Below, one piece after another: positions 51,408 through 60,394 of a stretch of 64,000 bases of DNA; position 1 is the stretch's first letter, and every line of letters starts with the position of its first letter. Under the pieces are notes generated by a model that was not told the DNA's origin, did no database searches, and saw only the letters and a list, made by a program, of their open reading frames with translations. The stretch is from assembly GCF_036346855.1 (NCBI RefSeq), contig NZ_CP107841.1, positions 5,336,001 through 5,400,000 on the forward strand. The letters are read 5' to 3'. Position numbers and translations under genes: made by a program. Source of the stretch: Streptomyces europaeiscabiei (GTDB lineage: Bacteria > Actinomycetota > Actinomycetes > Streptomycetales > Streptomycetaceae).

Positions 51408-53263
51408 ACATCCGTATGAACACGTGGAAGAGAAGGGCACGGGGGTTCCGTACGAAGGCGGTCGCCGCCCTCGCCTCCGTCGTCCTCGCGACCGCCGCGC
51501 TGGCCGGCTGCTCCTCCGGGAGCGACTCCGGCTCGGCGTCGTCCGACGCGTCGTCGAGTGCGAGCGCGGCGGCTGCCGTGGACGGGACGCAGGACGCGGC
51601 GGCCGTCCTCGCCGACAACGAGGACACGCACGCCGAGGACGGCGACACGGAGTACGAGAAGTCAAAGGCCGTCTCCATCGAGCTGAAGGGCGACTCCGCC
51701 TCCGCCGACGGCAAGGGGGTGGACGTCGACGGGTCCACCGTCACCATCACCTCCAGCGGCACGTATCTGCTGAGCGGGTCCCTCGACGACGGGCAGATCG
51801 TGGTCACCGCCCCCGAGGCGACCGTCAAGCTGGTCCTCGACGGGGTCGACATCTCCAGCTCCTCCGGGTCGGCGATCGCCGCGACCGAGGCGGAGCGGCT
51901 CGTGGTCGTCCTCGCGGACGGCAGCGAGAACAAGCTGAGCGACACGGACTCCTACGCCGACGACGCCGAGGCGAACGCCGCCCTGTACAGCGAGGGCGAC
52001 CTGACGATCGGCGGCAGCGGCTCACTGAGCGTGAAGGGGAACGGCAACGACGCGATCGCCGGCAAGGACGGCCTGGTCGTCGAGGGCGGGAACGTCACCG
52101 TCGAGGCCGCCGACGACGGCATCCGGGGCAAGGACTACCTGGTGGTCACCGGTGGCACGGTCACCGTGACGGCGAAGGGCGACGGGCTCAAGTCCGACAA
52201 CGCGGACGAGGAGGACGCGGGTTACATCGCCGTCTCGGGCGGCACGGTCTCCGTCACCGCGAACGGGGACGCCGTGGACGCCGCGACCGACCTCGTCGTC
52301 ACCGGCGGCGAACTGACCGTGAAGAGCGAGGCCTCCGACGACACCTCCGCGCACGGCCTGAAGTCCGGCGTGATCACGGTGCTGGAGGGCGGCACGGTCG
52401 ACGTGAACGCCTCCGCCGACGCCCTGCACGGCGACGCGGCCGTCCACCTCAACGGTGCCGACGTCACCCTCGCGGCCGGAGACGACGGCATCCACGCCGA
52501 GGGTGACCTCGTCATCAGCGAGGGCACGCTGGACATCACCGGCTCCAACGAGGGCCTGGAGGGCAAGGACATCCTCGTCCGGGGCGGCACCTCGAACGTC
52601 ACCTCCGACGACGACGGCGTCAACGCGTCGGGCAGCGAGGCGACTTCCGAGGAGGACGCGCAGGGCGGACGGGGCGGCGGTCCCGGCGGGGGCGGTGGTG
52701 GCGAGAACGTCGGCGACTACTCCGCCAAGGTCACCGGCGGCACCCTGGTCCTCAACTCCCAGGGCGACGGCTTCGACTCCAACGGCACCGCCGAGATCAC
52801 CGGCGGCACGATCGTCGTCAACGGCCCCGAGATGGGCGGCAACGGAGCGCTCGACGTCAACGGCAGCTTCACCGTCAGCGGCGGCACGCTCCTCGCCGCG
52901 GGCAGCGCGGGCATGGTCGTCGCCCCGGACGAGGGATCGGAACAGGGCTGGCTGTCGGCGACCCTGGACGCGTCGGTCGAGGCGGGCACGACCCTGCACA
53001 TCGTCGACGCGGACGGAAAGGTCGTGGCGTCGTACGTCACCTCGAAGACCATCCAGAACGTCGTGTACTCGGGTGGGTCGATCAAGAGCGGCGAGAAGTA
53101 CACGGTGTACTCCGGCGGCACCACCTCCGGCTCCGACACCGGCGGCCTCGCCGGGTCCGGCAAGCTCGGCTCGGCGAAGAAGATCGCCACGGTCACGGCG
53201 GGCGAGGCCCCGGAGGGCGGCGGCTTCGGGGGCGGTCCGGGCGGGGGTGGGGACCGGGGCTGA
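51404..53263 (+). CDS. beta-helix lipoprotein (carbohydrate-binding domain, Cthe_2159 type)
   Basis: A 619-residue lipoprotein: signal peptide with lipobox ATAALAGC (Cys near residue 37), a Ser/Ala linker, then many parallel beta-helix rungs such as TVTITSSGTYLLSGSLDDGQ, GKDGLVVEGGNVTVEAADDG and GTVSVTANGDAVDAATDLVV. A Gly-rich loop (GGRGGGPGGGGGGEN) lies near residue 425 and a Gly-rich C-terminus ends the protein. The Cthe_2159 family binds polysaccharides with calcium. It is the third gene of the DUF4956/VTC operon, overlapping by ATGA, so it is probably exposed on the cell surface. Confidence 0.88.
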   Translation: MNIRMNTWKRRARGFRTKAVAALASVVLATAALAGCSSGSDSGSASSDASSSASAAAAVDGTQDAAAVLADNEDTHAEDGDTEYEKSKAVSIELKGDSASADGKGVDVDGSTVTITSSGTYLLSGSLDDGQIVVTAPEATVKLVLDGVDISSSSGSAIAATEAERLVVVLADGSENKLSDTDSYADDAEANAALYSEGDLTIGGSGSLSVKGNGNDAIAGKDGLVVEGGNVTVEAADDGIRGKDYLVVTGGTVTVTAKGDGLKSDNADEEDAGYIAVSGGTVSVTANGDAVDAATDLVVTGGELTVKSEASDDTSAHGLKSGVITVLEGGTVDVNASADALHGDAAVHLNGADVTLAAGDDGIHAEGDLVISEGTLDITGSNEGLEGKDILVRGGTSNVTSDDDGVNASGSEATSEEDAQGGRGGGPGGGGGGENVGDYSAKVTGGTLVLNSQGDGFDSNGTAEITGGTIVVNGPEMGGNGALDVNGSFTVSGGTLLAAGSAGMVVAPDEGSEQGWLSATLDASVEAGTTLHIVDADGKVVASYVTSKTIQNVVYSGGSIKSGEKYTVYSGGTTSGSDTGGLAGSGKLGSAKKIATVTAGEAPEGGGFGGGPGGGGDRG

Positions 53264-53305
53264 GGACTGAGGGCTGAACGGAGAAGGGCAGCCGGAAGTC
53301 CGCCA

Positions 53306-53336
53306 TCGCCGCCGGGCCCTGTCGGCCTGGCGGCGA
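53306..53336 (+). terminator. terminator of the DUF4956/VTC operon
   Basis: TCGCCGCCGGGCC (53306-53318) pairs with 53324-53336 with one mismatch around a 5-nt loop. Confidence 0.7.
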
Positions 53337-53417
53337 CAGTGGTGCTGCTACACGTGACTGGACTCAGCCGCTCGATGCCGCGATGGCCCGATTGCCTCGC
53401 AGAGGGCAGACCGGGGC

Positions 53418-54338
53418 CTATACGAGGCCCTCACCGGACGGGGCATCGGCGGCCCCTGAGTTCTCCGGGTCCTCCGCGAAGAGTTCCTCCGCGTGCGTGA
53501 CCGTGCCGGCCCGGTCGAGCCAGTCGCTGACTCGGATGGGGTCGGAGCATGTGGTGATGCGTTCGCGGACTTCGGGGGAGACGGGGACGCCGCGCACTTC
53601 CAGGACGGCCAGGACGCCCTTGGCTTCGCCCTTGGCCTCACCGTCGAGGTAGGCCTTCTCCAGGATCGTGCCCCGGCCGGGGAAGTAGTTGACGAACGTC
53701 ATGATGTGCCTCCATTTGTCTCCGGCGGGGCTCTCCCCCAGGGCGTTCTCCAGGAACTGGCTGAAGTAGCCGGCGGCGCTCCAGTCCAGCTGCGCGAAGC
53801 CACGGTGCAATGCGTTCAGTATGGCGTCGCGCTCGGGGTTGTCGGCATGGGCCAGCGCGGAGAAGACGGCCATCGCGGGCTTCTCCGCCACGGTCCTCGC
53901 GTCGGTGATCACCGGGAGGTTGTCCGGTCCTGCGACGAGAGGGTACGTACGCTGGGCGACCCAGCCGCGGGCTCCGCAGTCGAACGGGCCGGTCGCCCAC
54001 TTGGTCGTGGCCCGGTCGCGGCAGACCACGAGCAGGAGGACCGGCAGACGGTACCTCGACTGCAGATAGGCGATGTAGTAGGGCCAGCTTCGCTCCTTCC
54101 TCCTGTCGCGCCGCTCCTGCGCCTCGACGGCGAGCAGGAAGTCCTCGCCGTCGGACGGGTCGACGCGCAGCACCGTGTCGATGTGCCGCGCCATCGGCTT
54201 GGTCTCCGTGGCGTCGGTTGCGACCGCGTACACGCTCGCCTTGTCCGGTAACGCGATGCCCAGTGCCTCGAAGACAGGGGTCAGGATCTCGGGCCGCTCC
54301 TGGAAGATGCGGTGCATACCCTCGTGCGCTGAAGTGAC
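53418..54338 (-). CDS. Rpn-like PD-(D/E)XK nuclease family protein
   Basis: A 306-residue protein of the type often found in Streptomyces: VTSAHEGMHRIFQERPEIL at the start, then DTVLRVDPSDGEDFLLAVEA with Gln after Glu-Ala, resembling the D...ExQ nuclease core of the Rpn (YhgA-like) family. RSWPYYIAYLQSRYRLPVLL and LVVCRDRATTKWA follow, and the C-terminal part is helical (YLDGEAKGEAKGVLAVLEVRG). Rpn proteins are DNases implicated in recombination or defence. The start at 54338 gives the usual N-terminus; ATG 54362 is an alternative. Confidence 0.7.
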   Translation of the reverse strand, partial: VTSAHEGMHRIFQERPEILTPVFEALGIALPDKASVYAVATDATETKPMARHIDTVLRVDPSDGEDFLLAVEAQERRDRRKERSWPYYIAYLQSRYRLPVLLLVVCRDRATTKWATGPFDCGARGWVAQRTYPLVAGPDNLPVITDARTVAEKPAMAVFSALAHADNPERDAILNALHRGFAQLDWSAAGYFSQFLENALGESPAGDKWRHIMTFVNYFPGRGTILEKAYLDGEAKGEAKGVLAVLEVRGVPVSPEVRERITTCSDPIRVSDWLDRAGTVTHAEELFAEDPENSGAADAPSGEGLV

Positions 54339-54420
54339 CATGTGGTGGAACCTATGGGGCATCCCGCGCCGATTTGGGCCACTTGGGGGGTGATCACTCT
54401 TTCGAGCCAGGAAGAAACGT

Positions 54421-54600
54421 TCACACCGCCGTGGTCAGATCGCACCAGACGAATTTGCCGTCCGTGCGGTGGGGTTTGGCGGTGTGGATCGAGTTGAACC
54501 ACCCCGGGTCCTCGGCGCAGGCATCGAGTTGAACCACCCCCGGTTCTCGGCGCAGGCCTCGACGAGGGCGAGGGCGAGGCCGCGGCCGGGCCCTTGGTGT
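54421..54600 (-). pseudogene. remnant of an anti-sigma-like ATPase with 35-bp duplication
   Basis: GRGLALALVEACAENRGWFN followed, after a frame change, by HTAKPHRTDGKFVWCDLTTAV is the C-terminal glycine-rich box and last strand of an HATPase_c protein. A 35-bp unit (GCCTGCGCCGAG to TTCAACTCGAT) is duplicated in tandem, breaking the frame. The N-terminal two thirds are missing. Confidence 0.7.
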
Positions 54601-54602
54601 CC

Positions 54603-54741
54603 TGGTGTCACTGTGCGGGTGATCCCGTTCGACGTGGACGGTTCGCGGGGGCCAGCGCCGCGTTGCTCTATGCCGGAGGTTCTGTCCCTTGACCCCGGCC
54701 GGTCAAGGGAATTCATCCATCGCCTGGTGAAGGAGCTGTGA
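54603..54741 (+). pseudogene. C-terminal remnant of a DUF5753 regulator
   Basis: RVIPFDVDGSRG and LSLDPGRSREFIHRLVKEL with a TGA stop four bases before the DUF397 start fit the tail of a WhiJ-like XRE/DUF5753 regulator. The sequence between and before is shortened and no helix-turn-helix is present. Confidence 0.6.
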
Positions 54742-54744
54742 GAC

Positions 54745-54945
54745 GTGCCTCAATGGCAGAAGTCCTCGTTCTCCAGCGGCTCGGACGGCGCCTCATGCGT
54801 CGAACTCGCCCTGTCCCCTTCCCGCATACTCCTCCGTGAGAGCGACGACTCCGCCCGCATACTCCCCGTCACCCGACACGGCGCCGCCGCCCTCATACGG
54901 CACCTCGGGGGCTACGCCTGTGAGCCGAAGTTCTGGGTCCAGTAG
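54745..54945 (+). CDS. DUF397 protein of a decayed WhiJ-like set
   Basis: The 66-residue protein (PQWQKSSFSSGSDGASCVEL, RESDDSARIL, AALIRHLGG) is a complete DUF397 domain starting at GTG 54745. Its last eleven residues overlap the 3' end of the convergent CAP-protein gene. Both former partners, the XRE regulator and ATPase, are fragments beside it, so it may be non-functional or serve another regulator. Confidence 0.75.
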   Translation: MPQWQKSSFSSGSDGASCVELALSPSRILLRESDDSARILPVTRHGAAALIRHLGGYACEPKFWVQ

Positions 54946-55781
54946 TTGCCCGGTCCTGCCAGGCCGATGCCGATTTCCTTGAAGGCGCAGTTGAGGATGT
55001 TGGCCTTGTGGCCGGGGCTGTTCATCCAGCCGTCCATGACGCTCTCGGCGGTGCCGTAGCCGGCGGCGACGTTCTCGCCCGCCGTGCTGAAGCGGTAGCC
55101 GACGCGGGCGAGACGGTCACTCATGGACGAGCCGTCGGAACCGGTGTGGGACATGTTCGTGTGATCGGCCATGTCCTGGCTGTGGTCCTGCGCGGCCTTG
55201 GTGAGCTTGGTGTCCACGGTCACCGGCGAGCAACCCGCCTTGTCGCGTTCGGCGTTGACCAGGGTCAGTACACGGGCCGTGGGGCCGGAATCCGTGTCGC
55301 CGGCGGAGGTGGTGGGAGTAGTGGTGTCGGACCTCGTGGCCTTCGTCGCCTTGGGGGCTGTCGGAGGTGAGGTTGTCCTGTCCGGGGTGTCGGCCCTGTC
55401 GGGGGTGGACTTGGCGGCCGGACCGCCGGACTTCGAAGGGGACGCGCTCGGGCTCGCGGAGCGCGACGGGCGCTTCTTGCGCGACGGTGTGGGGGAGGCG
55501 CTCGCGGAGGCTTCTGCCGCGGACGGGGTGGGTGTGCGCGAGGGCTCCGGGGAAGCCTGGTCCGACTTGTTCCCTCCCCACCAGGAGGACGCCACACTGC
55601 TCCAGCCGCCCAGTCCGTGGCCGCCCGCCAGCGCCGCAGTGGGGATACCCACGGCACCCACGACCAGCACGACGGCGGTGGCGACGGCTATCTTCCGGCG
55701 CTTCGTTCTCGGACGCCCGGTTTCCGAACCCCTCGTACCCGAGCGTTTCGTCTTCCGGCGGTGACTGTTCATACGTGACAT
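54912..55781 (-). CDS. secreted CAP-domain protein 2
   Basis: A 289-residue protein: basic N-terminus and signal anchor (RRKIAVATAVVLVVGAVGIP), a long Ser/Thr/Pro/Lys-rich linker (about 55-165) and a C-terminal bacterial CAP domain (VLTLVNAERDKAGCSPVTVD, AAQDHSQDMADHTNMSHTGS, AGENVAAGYGTAESVMDGWM, SPGHKANILNCAFKEIGIGL). The catalytic-like His and Glu of the CAP cavity are present. Start 55781 was chosen for the GAGG six bases upstream. Role unknown. Confidence 0.87.
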   Translation of the reverse strand: MSRMNSHRRKTKRSGTRGSETGRPRTKRRKIAVATAVVLVVGAVGIPTAALAGGHGLGGWSSVASSWWGGNKSDQASPEPSRTPTPSAAEASASASPTPSRKKRPSRSASPSASPSKSGGPAAKSTPDRADTPDRTTSPPTAPKATKATRSDTTTPTTSAGDTDSGPTARVLTLVNAERDKAGCSPVTVDTKLTKAAQDHSQDMADHTNMSHTGSDGSSMSDRLARVGYRFSTAGENVAAGYGTAESVMDGWMNSPGHKANILNCAFKEIGIGLAGPGNYWTQNFGSQA

Positions 55782-56301
55782 GCGTGGCCTCACTGAGTGG
55801 TCCGACTTCGTCCTGCTCTGGTCCTGAATGACCTCCTGGTCGGCCGCCGCCCTGGCGAGCCCGGTCATTATGGGGACCGCCGAGCGCACCGGGCAACGAA
55901 CGTCCGTGCGACTGTCGAAGCGGTGTCGATCATGTTTCCCGGGGGTGGGAGGACGAACGAACCCAGCCGTCGGCGCACCCGCTCAGGCCCCTCGTGCGCA
56001 AGCGGGACCAGGCAGAAGACCTCCCCGCCGGGGCGGTGGGTGAGGGCATCGCGAAGCAGATGATCAGGTGAATTTGCCACTCGTGGCGGCAAGTGCCCCA
56101 TAGATATCGAGGAGGTGGCATTTGTCGCTCCGGAAAAGCAGGTCGATCGATTCCATCAGGCGCATTTCGGTCGTGACGCAACTCACCCCGATTCGAGGTG
56201 TGCGTGATGCAGGCGCAGACTGGAAAGTGCGGGGTCCCGAGAGAGCGGACCCCGGCAGGGAGATTCCCGAGGCCCCGCGGCGGATCGGTCGTGGAGGAAT
56301 C
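55782..56301. other. 520-base region without a supportable gene
   Basis: Several frames are open in both directions, but none has a convincing start, codon bias and family resemblance. The promoters of the divergent CAP-protein and cupin-like genes must lie here. Confidence 0.5.
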
Positions 56302-56667
56302 ATGACGGCAGTCACGCGGACGGATGCACCCGTCGAGATCGAGGGCGACGGCGTCGAACTGCGTATGCGGGACATCGGCGGCGGCACGGAGGTCGCCTTC
56401 GTCCGGTTCCCCAAGGGGACGGACATGCGGCCGGCCCTCAAGGACGAGCCCGACGGCCTGTGCCAGGTCCCCCACTGGGGCTACATGTTCAAGGGTCGGC
56501 TCGTGATGCACACCAAGGAGGGCGACAAGACCTACGAGGAGGGTGAGGCCTTCTACTGGCCGCCCGGGCACGCACCGGAAGCGCTTGATGACTGCGAGTA
56601 CGTGGACTTCTCGCCCAAGAAGGAGTTCGAGCAGGTCATCAGCCACGTGAAGTCGAACCTCGGCTGA
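56302..56667 (+). CDS. cupin-like protein
   Basis: The 121-residue protein looks like a small single-domain cupin: VPHWGYMFKGRLVMHTKEGD and EGEAFYWPPGHAPEALDDCE correspond to the two cupin motifs, with His/Glu positions partly changed. ATG 56302 has GGAGG seven bases upstream. It may bind a small ligand or act as a modest enzyme; no partner gene is evident. Confidence 0.75.
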   Translation: MTAVTRTDAPVEIEGDGVELRMRDIGGGTEVAFVRFPKGTDMRPALKDEPDGLCQVPHWGYMFKGRLVMHTKEGDKTYEEGEAFYWPPGHAPEALDDCEYVDFSPKKEFEQVISHVKSNLG

Positions 56668-56814
56668 CCGCGGCTCAGATCCCCCGACGGACAGGGAAGT
56701 TGGAGGCAACCTTTCCCCGCGCGGCGACCACACATGAGTCGGAACCCCCTTCACGGGGGCTCCACACGAACCACGTGTTCCCCCGAATCACGTACGTTAC
56801 GTAAGGACTCATCC

Positions 56815-58170
56815 GTGGCCTCTGCCTCCCCGCGCCCGTCCCACCGCCGGTCCCTCCGCACGCGCCGGACCCTCATGGTCTCCGCCGCGGCCGTGGCCGC
56901 CGCTGTCGGCGCCGGCGTCCTCGTGATGAACGCCAACGCCAACCCCACCGTGGACCTCTACCACCAGGTACTGCCCGCCAAGGACGGCTGGGCGGCGTCC
57001 GGTTCCGGTACGACCGGCGGTGCGAAGGCCGACGCGGCGCACACCTTCACGGTGTCGACCCGGGCGCAGCTCGTGAAGGCCCTCGGCTCCGCCACCGACA
57101 CCACGCCCCGCATCATCAAGATCAAGGGCACGATCGACGCCAACACGAACGACTCCGGCAAGAAGCTGACCTGCGCGGACTACGCCTCCGGCACCGGCTA
57201 CTCGCTCTCCGCCTACCTCAAGGCGTTCGACCCGTCGACGTACGGCAAGAAGGCCCCGAAGGGCACCCAGGAGACCGCCCGCGCGGCCGCCGCCAACAAG
57301 CAGAAGAAGAACATCGTCTTCAGGGTGCCGTCCAACACCACCATCGTGGGCGTCCCCGGCACCAAGGCCGGCATCCTCGGCGGCAGTGTCCTGGTCCAGA
57401 ACGTGAAGAACGTCGTCATGCGCAACCTCACCTTCGCGGACACCCAGGACTGCTTCCCGCAGTGGGACCCGACCGACGGCTCGTCCGGCGAGTGGAACTC
57501 CAACTACGACTCCGTCACGCTGCGCGGCGCGACCAACGTCTGGGCGGACCACAACACGTTCACCGACGCGCCGACCTTCGACAAGACCGAGGCGACGCAC
57601 TTCGGCCGCAAGTACCAGGTCCACGACGGTGCGTTGGACATCACCAACGGCTCCGACCTGGTGACGGTCGAGCGCAACCAGTTCCTCAACCACGACAAGA
57701 CGATGCTGATCGGCAGCAGCGACACCGACTCCACCGGCAAGCTGCGCGTGACGATCCACCACAACCTGTGGAAGGGGATCGTGCAGCGGGCGCCCCTGGC
57801 CCGTATCGGCCAGATCCACCTCTACAACAACGTCTACGACACCACCACGGTCAACGGCTACGCCCCCAAGTACAGCCTCGACTCCCGCGCCAAGGCCCAG
57901 GTCGTCGCCGAGCGCAACGTCTGGAGGATCCCCGCCGACGCGAAGGTCGCCAAGCTGCTGAGCGGCGACGGCACGGGCTCGGTCGCCGGCAGCGGCAACA
58001 TCGTCAACGGCAAGGCCACGGACCTCGTCTCCGCGTACAACGCCGCGAACTCGAAGAAGCTGAAGACGACCGTCAACTGGACCCCGGCCCTCACCGCCGG
58101 CCTCCAGACCACGGTCACCAGCCTCCTGACCGACCTGACCGGCACGACGGGCGCGGGCACCCTCTCCTGA
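56815..58170 (+). CDS. secreted pectate lyase (PL1)
   Basis: A 451-residue exported enzyme that cleaves polygalacturonate by beta-elimination with calcium. It has a signal peptide (RTRRTLMVSAAAVAAAVGAG), then a right-handed beta-helix. The vWiDH motif is seen as VWADHNTF, calcium-binding acidic residues lie at DSVTLRGATNVWADH and DGALDITNGSD, and the catalytic RxPxxR is QRAPLARIGQIHLYNN. GTG 56815 has AAGGA seven bases before. It stands alone and suggests growth on plant material. Confidence 0.93.
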   Translation: MASASPRPSHRRSLRTRRTLMVSAAAVAAAVGAGVLVMNANANPTVDLYHQVLPAKDGWAASGSGTTGGAKADAAHTFTVSTRAQLVKALGSATDTTPRIIKIKGTIDANTNDSGKKLTCADYASGTGYSLSAYLKAFDPSTYGKKAPKGTQETARAAAANKQKKNIVFRVPSNTTIVGVPGTKAGILGGSVLVQNVKNVVMRNLTFADTQDCFPQWDPTDGSSGEWNSNYDSVTLRGATNVWADHNTFTDAPTFDKTEATHFGRKYQVHDGALDITNGSDLVTVERNQFLNHDKTMLIGSSDTDSTGKLRVTIHHNLWKGIVQRAPLARIGQIHLYNNVYDTTTVNGYAPKYSLDSRAKAQVVAERNVWRIPADAKVAKLLSGDGTGSVAGSGNIVNGKATDLVSAYNAANSKKLKTTVNWTPALTAGLQTTVTSLLTDLTGTTGAGTLS

Positions 58171-58186
58171 CCGCTCCCACGTATAC

Positions 58187-58231
58187 GTGACGCCGCCCGG
58201 CCATCCTTCTCCGGTGGCCGGACGGCGTCAC
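58187..58231. terminator. pectate lyase terminator
   Basis: Arms of 17 bases (58187-58203 and 58215-58231) pair with one G-T position, 17 bases after the stop. Confidence 0.85.
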
Positions 58232-58277
58232 CATGTCCGCCGATCGGGGTCGCCGACGGGTGCGTGAGGGTGAAGGA

Positions 58278-58733
58278 TCAGAGCCCTTCGCCGGGCCCCG
58301 CCGACCAGGTCGTCCGCCCCTGTCCGGCATCACGCGAGGCGCATGACGTCGTTCTCAGGCGCCAGAAGCCAGCGGAAGCATCCTTGAGCAGCTTCACTGC
58401 CTGCCCGTATGTCTTGCTCTTCACCTTCGGCACGGTGACCATGGCCATGTCGTCGTTCCTGGGGCAGGCAGTGCGGGGCGGGACGACGGAGAACTGAGCC
58501 TTGAAGTCGTATATCGACTCAATCGGCGTGCCGGCTAACGGGTACTGGAAGCACACCTTCCAGGAGTGCTTGGGGCTGCCGAGCTTCTTGACCGCCTTGA
58601 GCCACTTGATGTCGTCGATGTCGTCCGTCTTCACCGAGTCGGTGGCCTCACCGAGGGTCTCGCCGACGTGGTTCTTGAACGCGTACGCGCTTTCCGTCGG
58701 CGTGGGCTCGGCGCTGGCGGTGGTCTCGGCCAC
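58278..58733 (-). pseudogene. PASTA-like protein fragment
   Basis: The frame encodes AETTASAEPTPTESAYAFKN, then KVCFQYPLAGTPIESIYDFK and MVTVPKVKSKTYGQAVKLLK, which looks like a PASTA-related extracellular segment behind a Ser/Thr/Pro linker. The lipoprotein or signal part expected before it is missing: upstream sequence is an ATPase fragment in the same direction. The C-terminus departs from the family pattern after LLKDA. It is probably broken at both ends. Confidence 0.55.
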
Positions 58734-58734
58734 T

Positions 58735-58860
58735 TCCGGGTGTGGAGGACGAGGCGGAAGTCCCGGCCGGGGAGCCGGCCGTGCGTGGCGGCGTTCGCGG
58801 CGAGTTCTGCGACGAGGTGTTCGGCGGTGTCGAGGGGAACATCAAGGGGAGATCACCACG
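58735..58860 (-). pseudogene. fragment of an anti-sigma-like ATPase
   Basis: The minus strand encodes VPLDTAEHLVAELAANAATH then GRLPGRDFRLVLHTRK, the N-box region of an HATPase_c protein. The fragment is about 40 residues long and is fused directly to the start of the PASTA-like fragment. Confidence 0.6.
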
Positions 58861-59014
58861 GATCCCGGGGCGAGGGATCACGGTGGTGACCGGGTGAGGG
58901 TGGGATCGCCAGGTGCGCTCACGTGGAGTGTACGGAGTCGGCTGCGCTCGGGAGATCCAGTTGGCCGTGGAGCTTTATGTGTTCGGGTGTCAGTCGACGG
59001 TGCCCTCTCGCGTC

Positions 59015-59521
59015 TCACTGTTGGAACGAGTCCGCATTGAAGACGATGAATCCGTCCTCTGCCCGACAGGTCGGGTCGATGCCGGAGTCGTTGACTCTCT
59101 TGTCATCGGCTTCCCAGAAGCTGCCGCCCGCGGCGATCGCGTCTCCCTCCAGGACGGCCCCGAAGCCGGGCACCCGCACGCCCCGCTTGCCGTTGCTGAC
59201 GACGGGCTCAACACCCTTGGGCCAGATCGGGGTCGCTGTGAATTCCTCGTCGGCCCGTTTGCCGTGGACCAGAAGACACTTGCTTTCCCCTACATAGGCA
59301 AGGCGCCCTTTGACGGTCATCCCGGGAGCCACGGTCAGATCATGGACGATGACTGTGGGATCGGCACCGACGACAGAAACACCTTCAGCATCAGGCAAGG
59401 AAATTCCCTCCGTGCTCTCGGAGGGAGAAACGCCTGGCTCAGCACTCTCGCCGGAGCCTTCGCAGGCGGAAAGCGCCAGCATGCTCACGGACACGAAAAG
59501 CAGGACCTTCACTAACTTCAC
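59015..59521 (-). CDS. lipoprotein of unknown function
   Basis: A 168-residue lipoprotein with a typical signal and lipobox (LVKVLLFVSVSMLALSAC, Cys20), followed by an acidic linker and a small beta-rich domain with two cysteines (SKCLLVHG and DPTCRAED). No family is recognised. It lies upstream of the PASTA-like fragment on the same strand, about 280 bases away. Confidence 0.75.
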   Translation of the reverse strand: MKLVKVLLFVSVSMLALSACEGSGESAEPGVSPSESTEGISLPDAEGVSVVGADPTVIVHDLTVAPGMTVKGRLAYVGESKCLLVHGKRADEEFTATPIWPKGVEPVVSNGKRGVRVPGFGAVLEGDAIAAGGSFWEADDKRVNDSGIDPTCRAEDGFIVFNADSFQQ

Positions 59522-59541
59522 GAGGGCAACCTTCGCAACAC

Positions 59542-59580
59542 GATGATCGGGGCGGGTGGCTGGTCCCCGCCTCGATCATC
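59542..59580 (-). terminator. terminator after the trypsin-like gene
   Basis: GATGATCGGGGCGGG (59542-59556) pairs with 59566-59580 with one mismatch, 12 bases beyond the minus-strand stop. Confidence 0.7.
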
Positions 59581-59591
59581 TCACTCACTGT

Positions 59592-60170
59592 CTAACGCGT
59601 CCACACGTCGTATCCGCGGTTCTGGTAGAGGTAGGCCGGCGTGAAGATGCATCGCTGCGCACCGTCTACGGGAACGATCCCGGTGTGAATGCCGTAGGCC
59701 GTTCCGCCGCTGAACCAGGGACCGCCGCTGTCACCGGGCTTGCAGACGTTCCCATTCATGACGACCATGTGTCCAAGACCACCGGCATTGACGTTCTTGT
59801 ACCTGACGGTGCTGCAGGTCTTACCTGACGTTCTGCCGAACTTGCAGATCGACGTACCGACGGCCGGCATGGACCCTCGTTTGTCCGCGTACCTCGACTT
59901 GTTGACGTTGTGATAGAAGGTGCGGGTGCTGGCCTTGTCCCCCTTGGACGTGTAGCCGAGGTCGCCCGAGTCACCCTGGTGTGACCACTTGGTGCTGACG
60001 GTTGTCGAGCCACCATGGGTGCTGTGGTTGGAGTACGTCTGGGTGGCGACGGTCGTGCAGTGACCGGCCGTTCCAAGCCGCTTGGTGTCGCCGGATATCT
60101 GCTTCAGATTGAAGCCGGCCGTGCAGCCGATCGACAGATACCTATTAATTTTGCGGCGGTTGATCGAACG
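59592..60170 (-). pseudogene. 5'-truncated trypsin-like (S1) protease
   Basis: The open frame from 60170 encodes 192 residues: SIGCTAGFN, catalytic His in LGTAGHCTT, catalytic Asp probably in SGDLGYT, and catalytic Ser in KPGDSGGPWF, ending RGYDVWTR. This is a complete chymotrypsin-fold catalytic domain of the streptogrisin type. But there is no signal peptide, propeptide or plausible start codon: a TAG lies in frame at 60171-60173. It is therefore a truncated gene, unless an unusual start or a frameshift upstream rescues it. Confidence 0.7.
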
Positions 60171-60394
60171 CTAGCACTACTGAGATTCCGGTCGTGATGT
60201 CACCCAACGAAGACCTGTCTGACTTGGAGGTCCCCTCAACCGTCCGGCGACATGACGTCGAGATCATCAGTAATTGGTCTGCGTAGTCCGCCTTCTCAGG
60301 GGGGTGACGTCGGGGGTGGCGTTATGGCCGTGGCAGGTCAGGTGCCGGAGAGGGCGGCACGTCCTTGAACGGGCCCGTTGGGGAGTTTGGGGAG

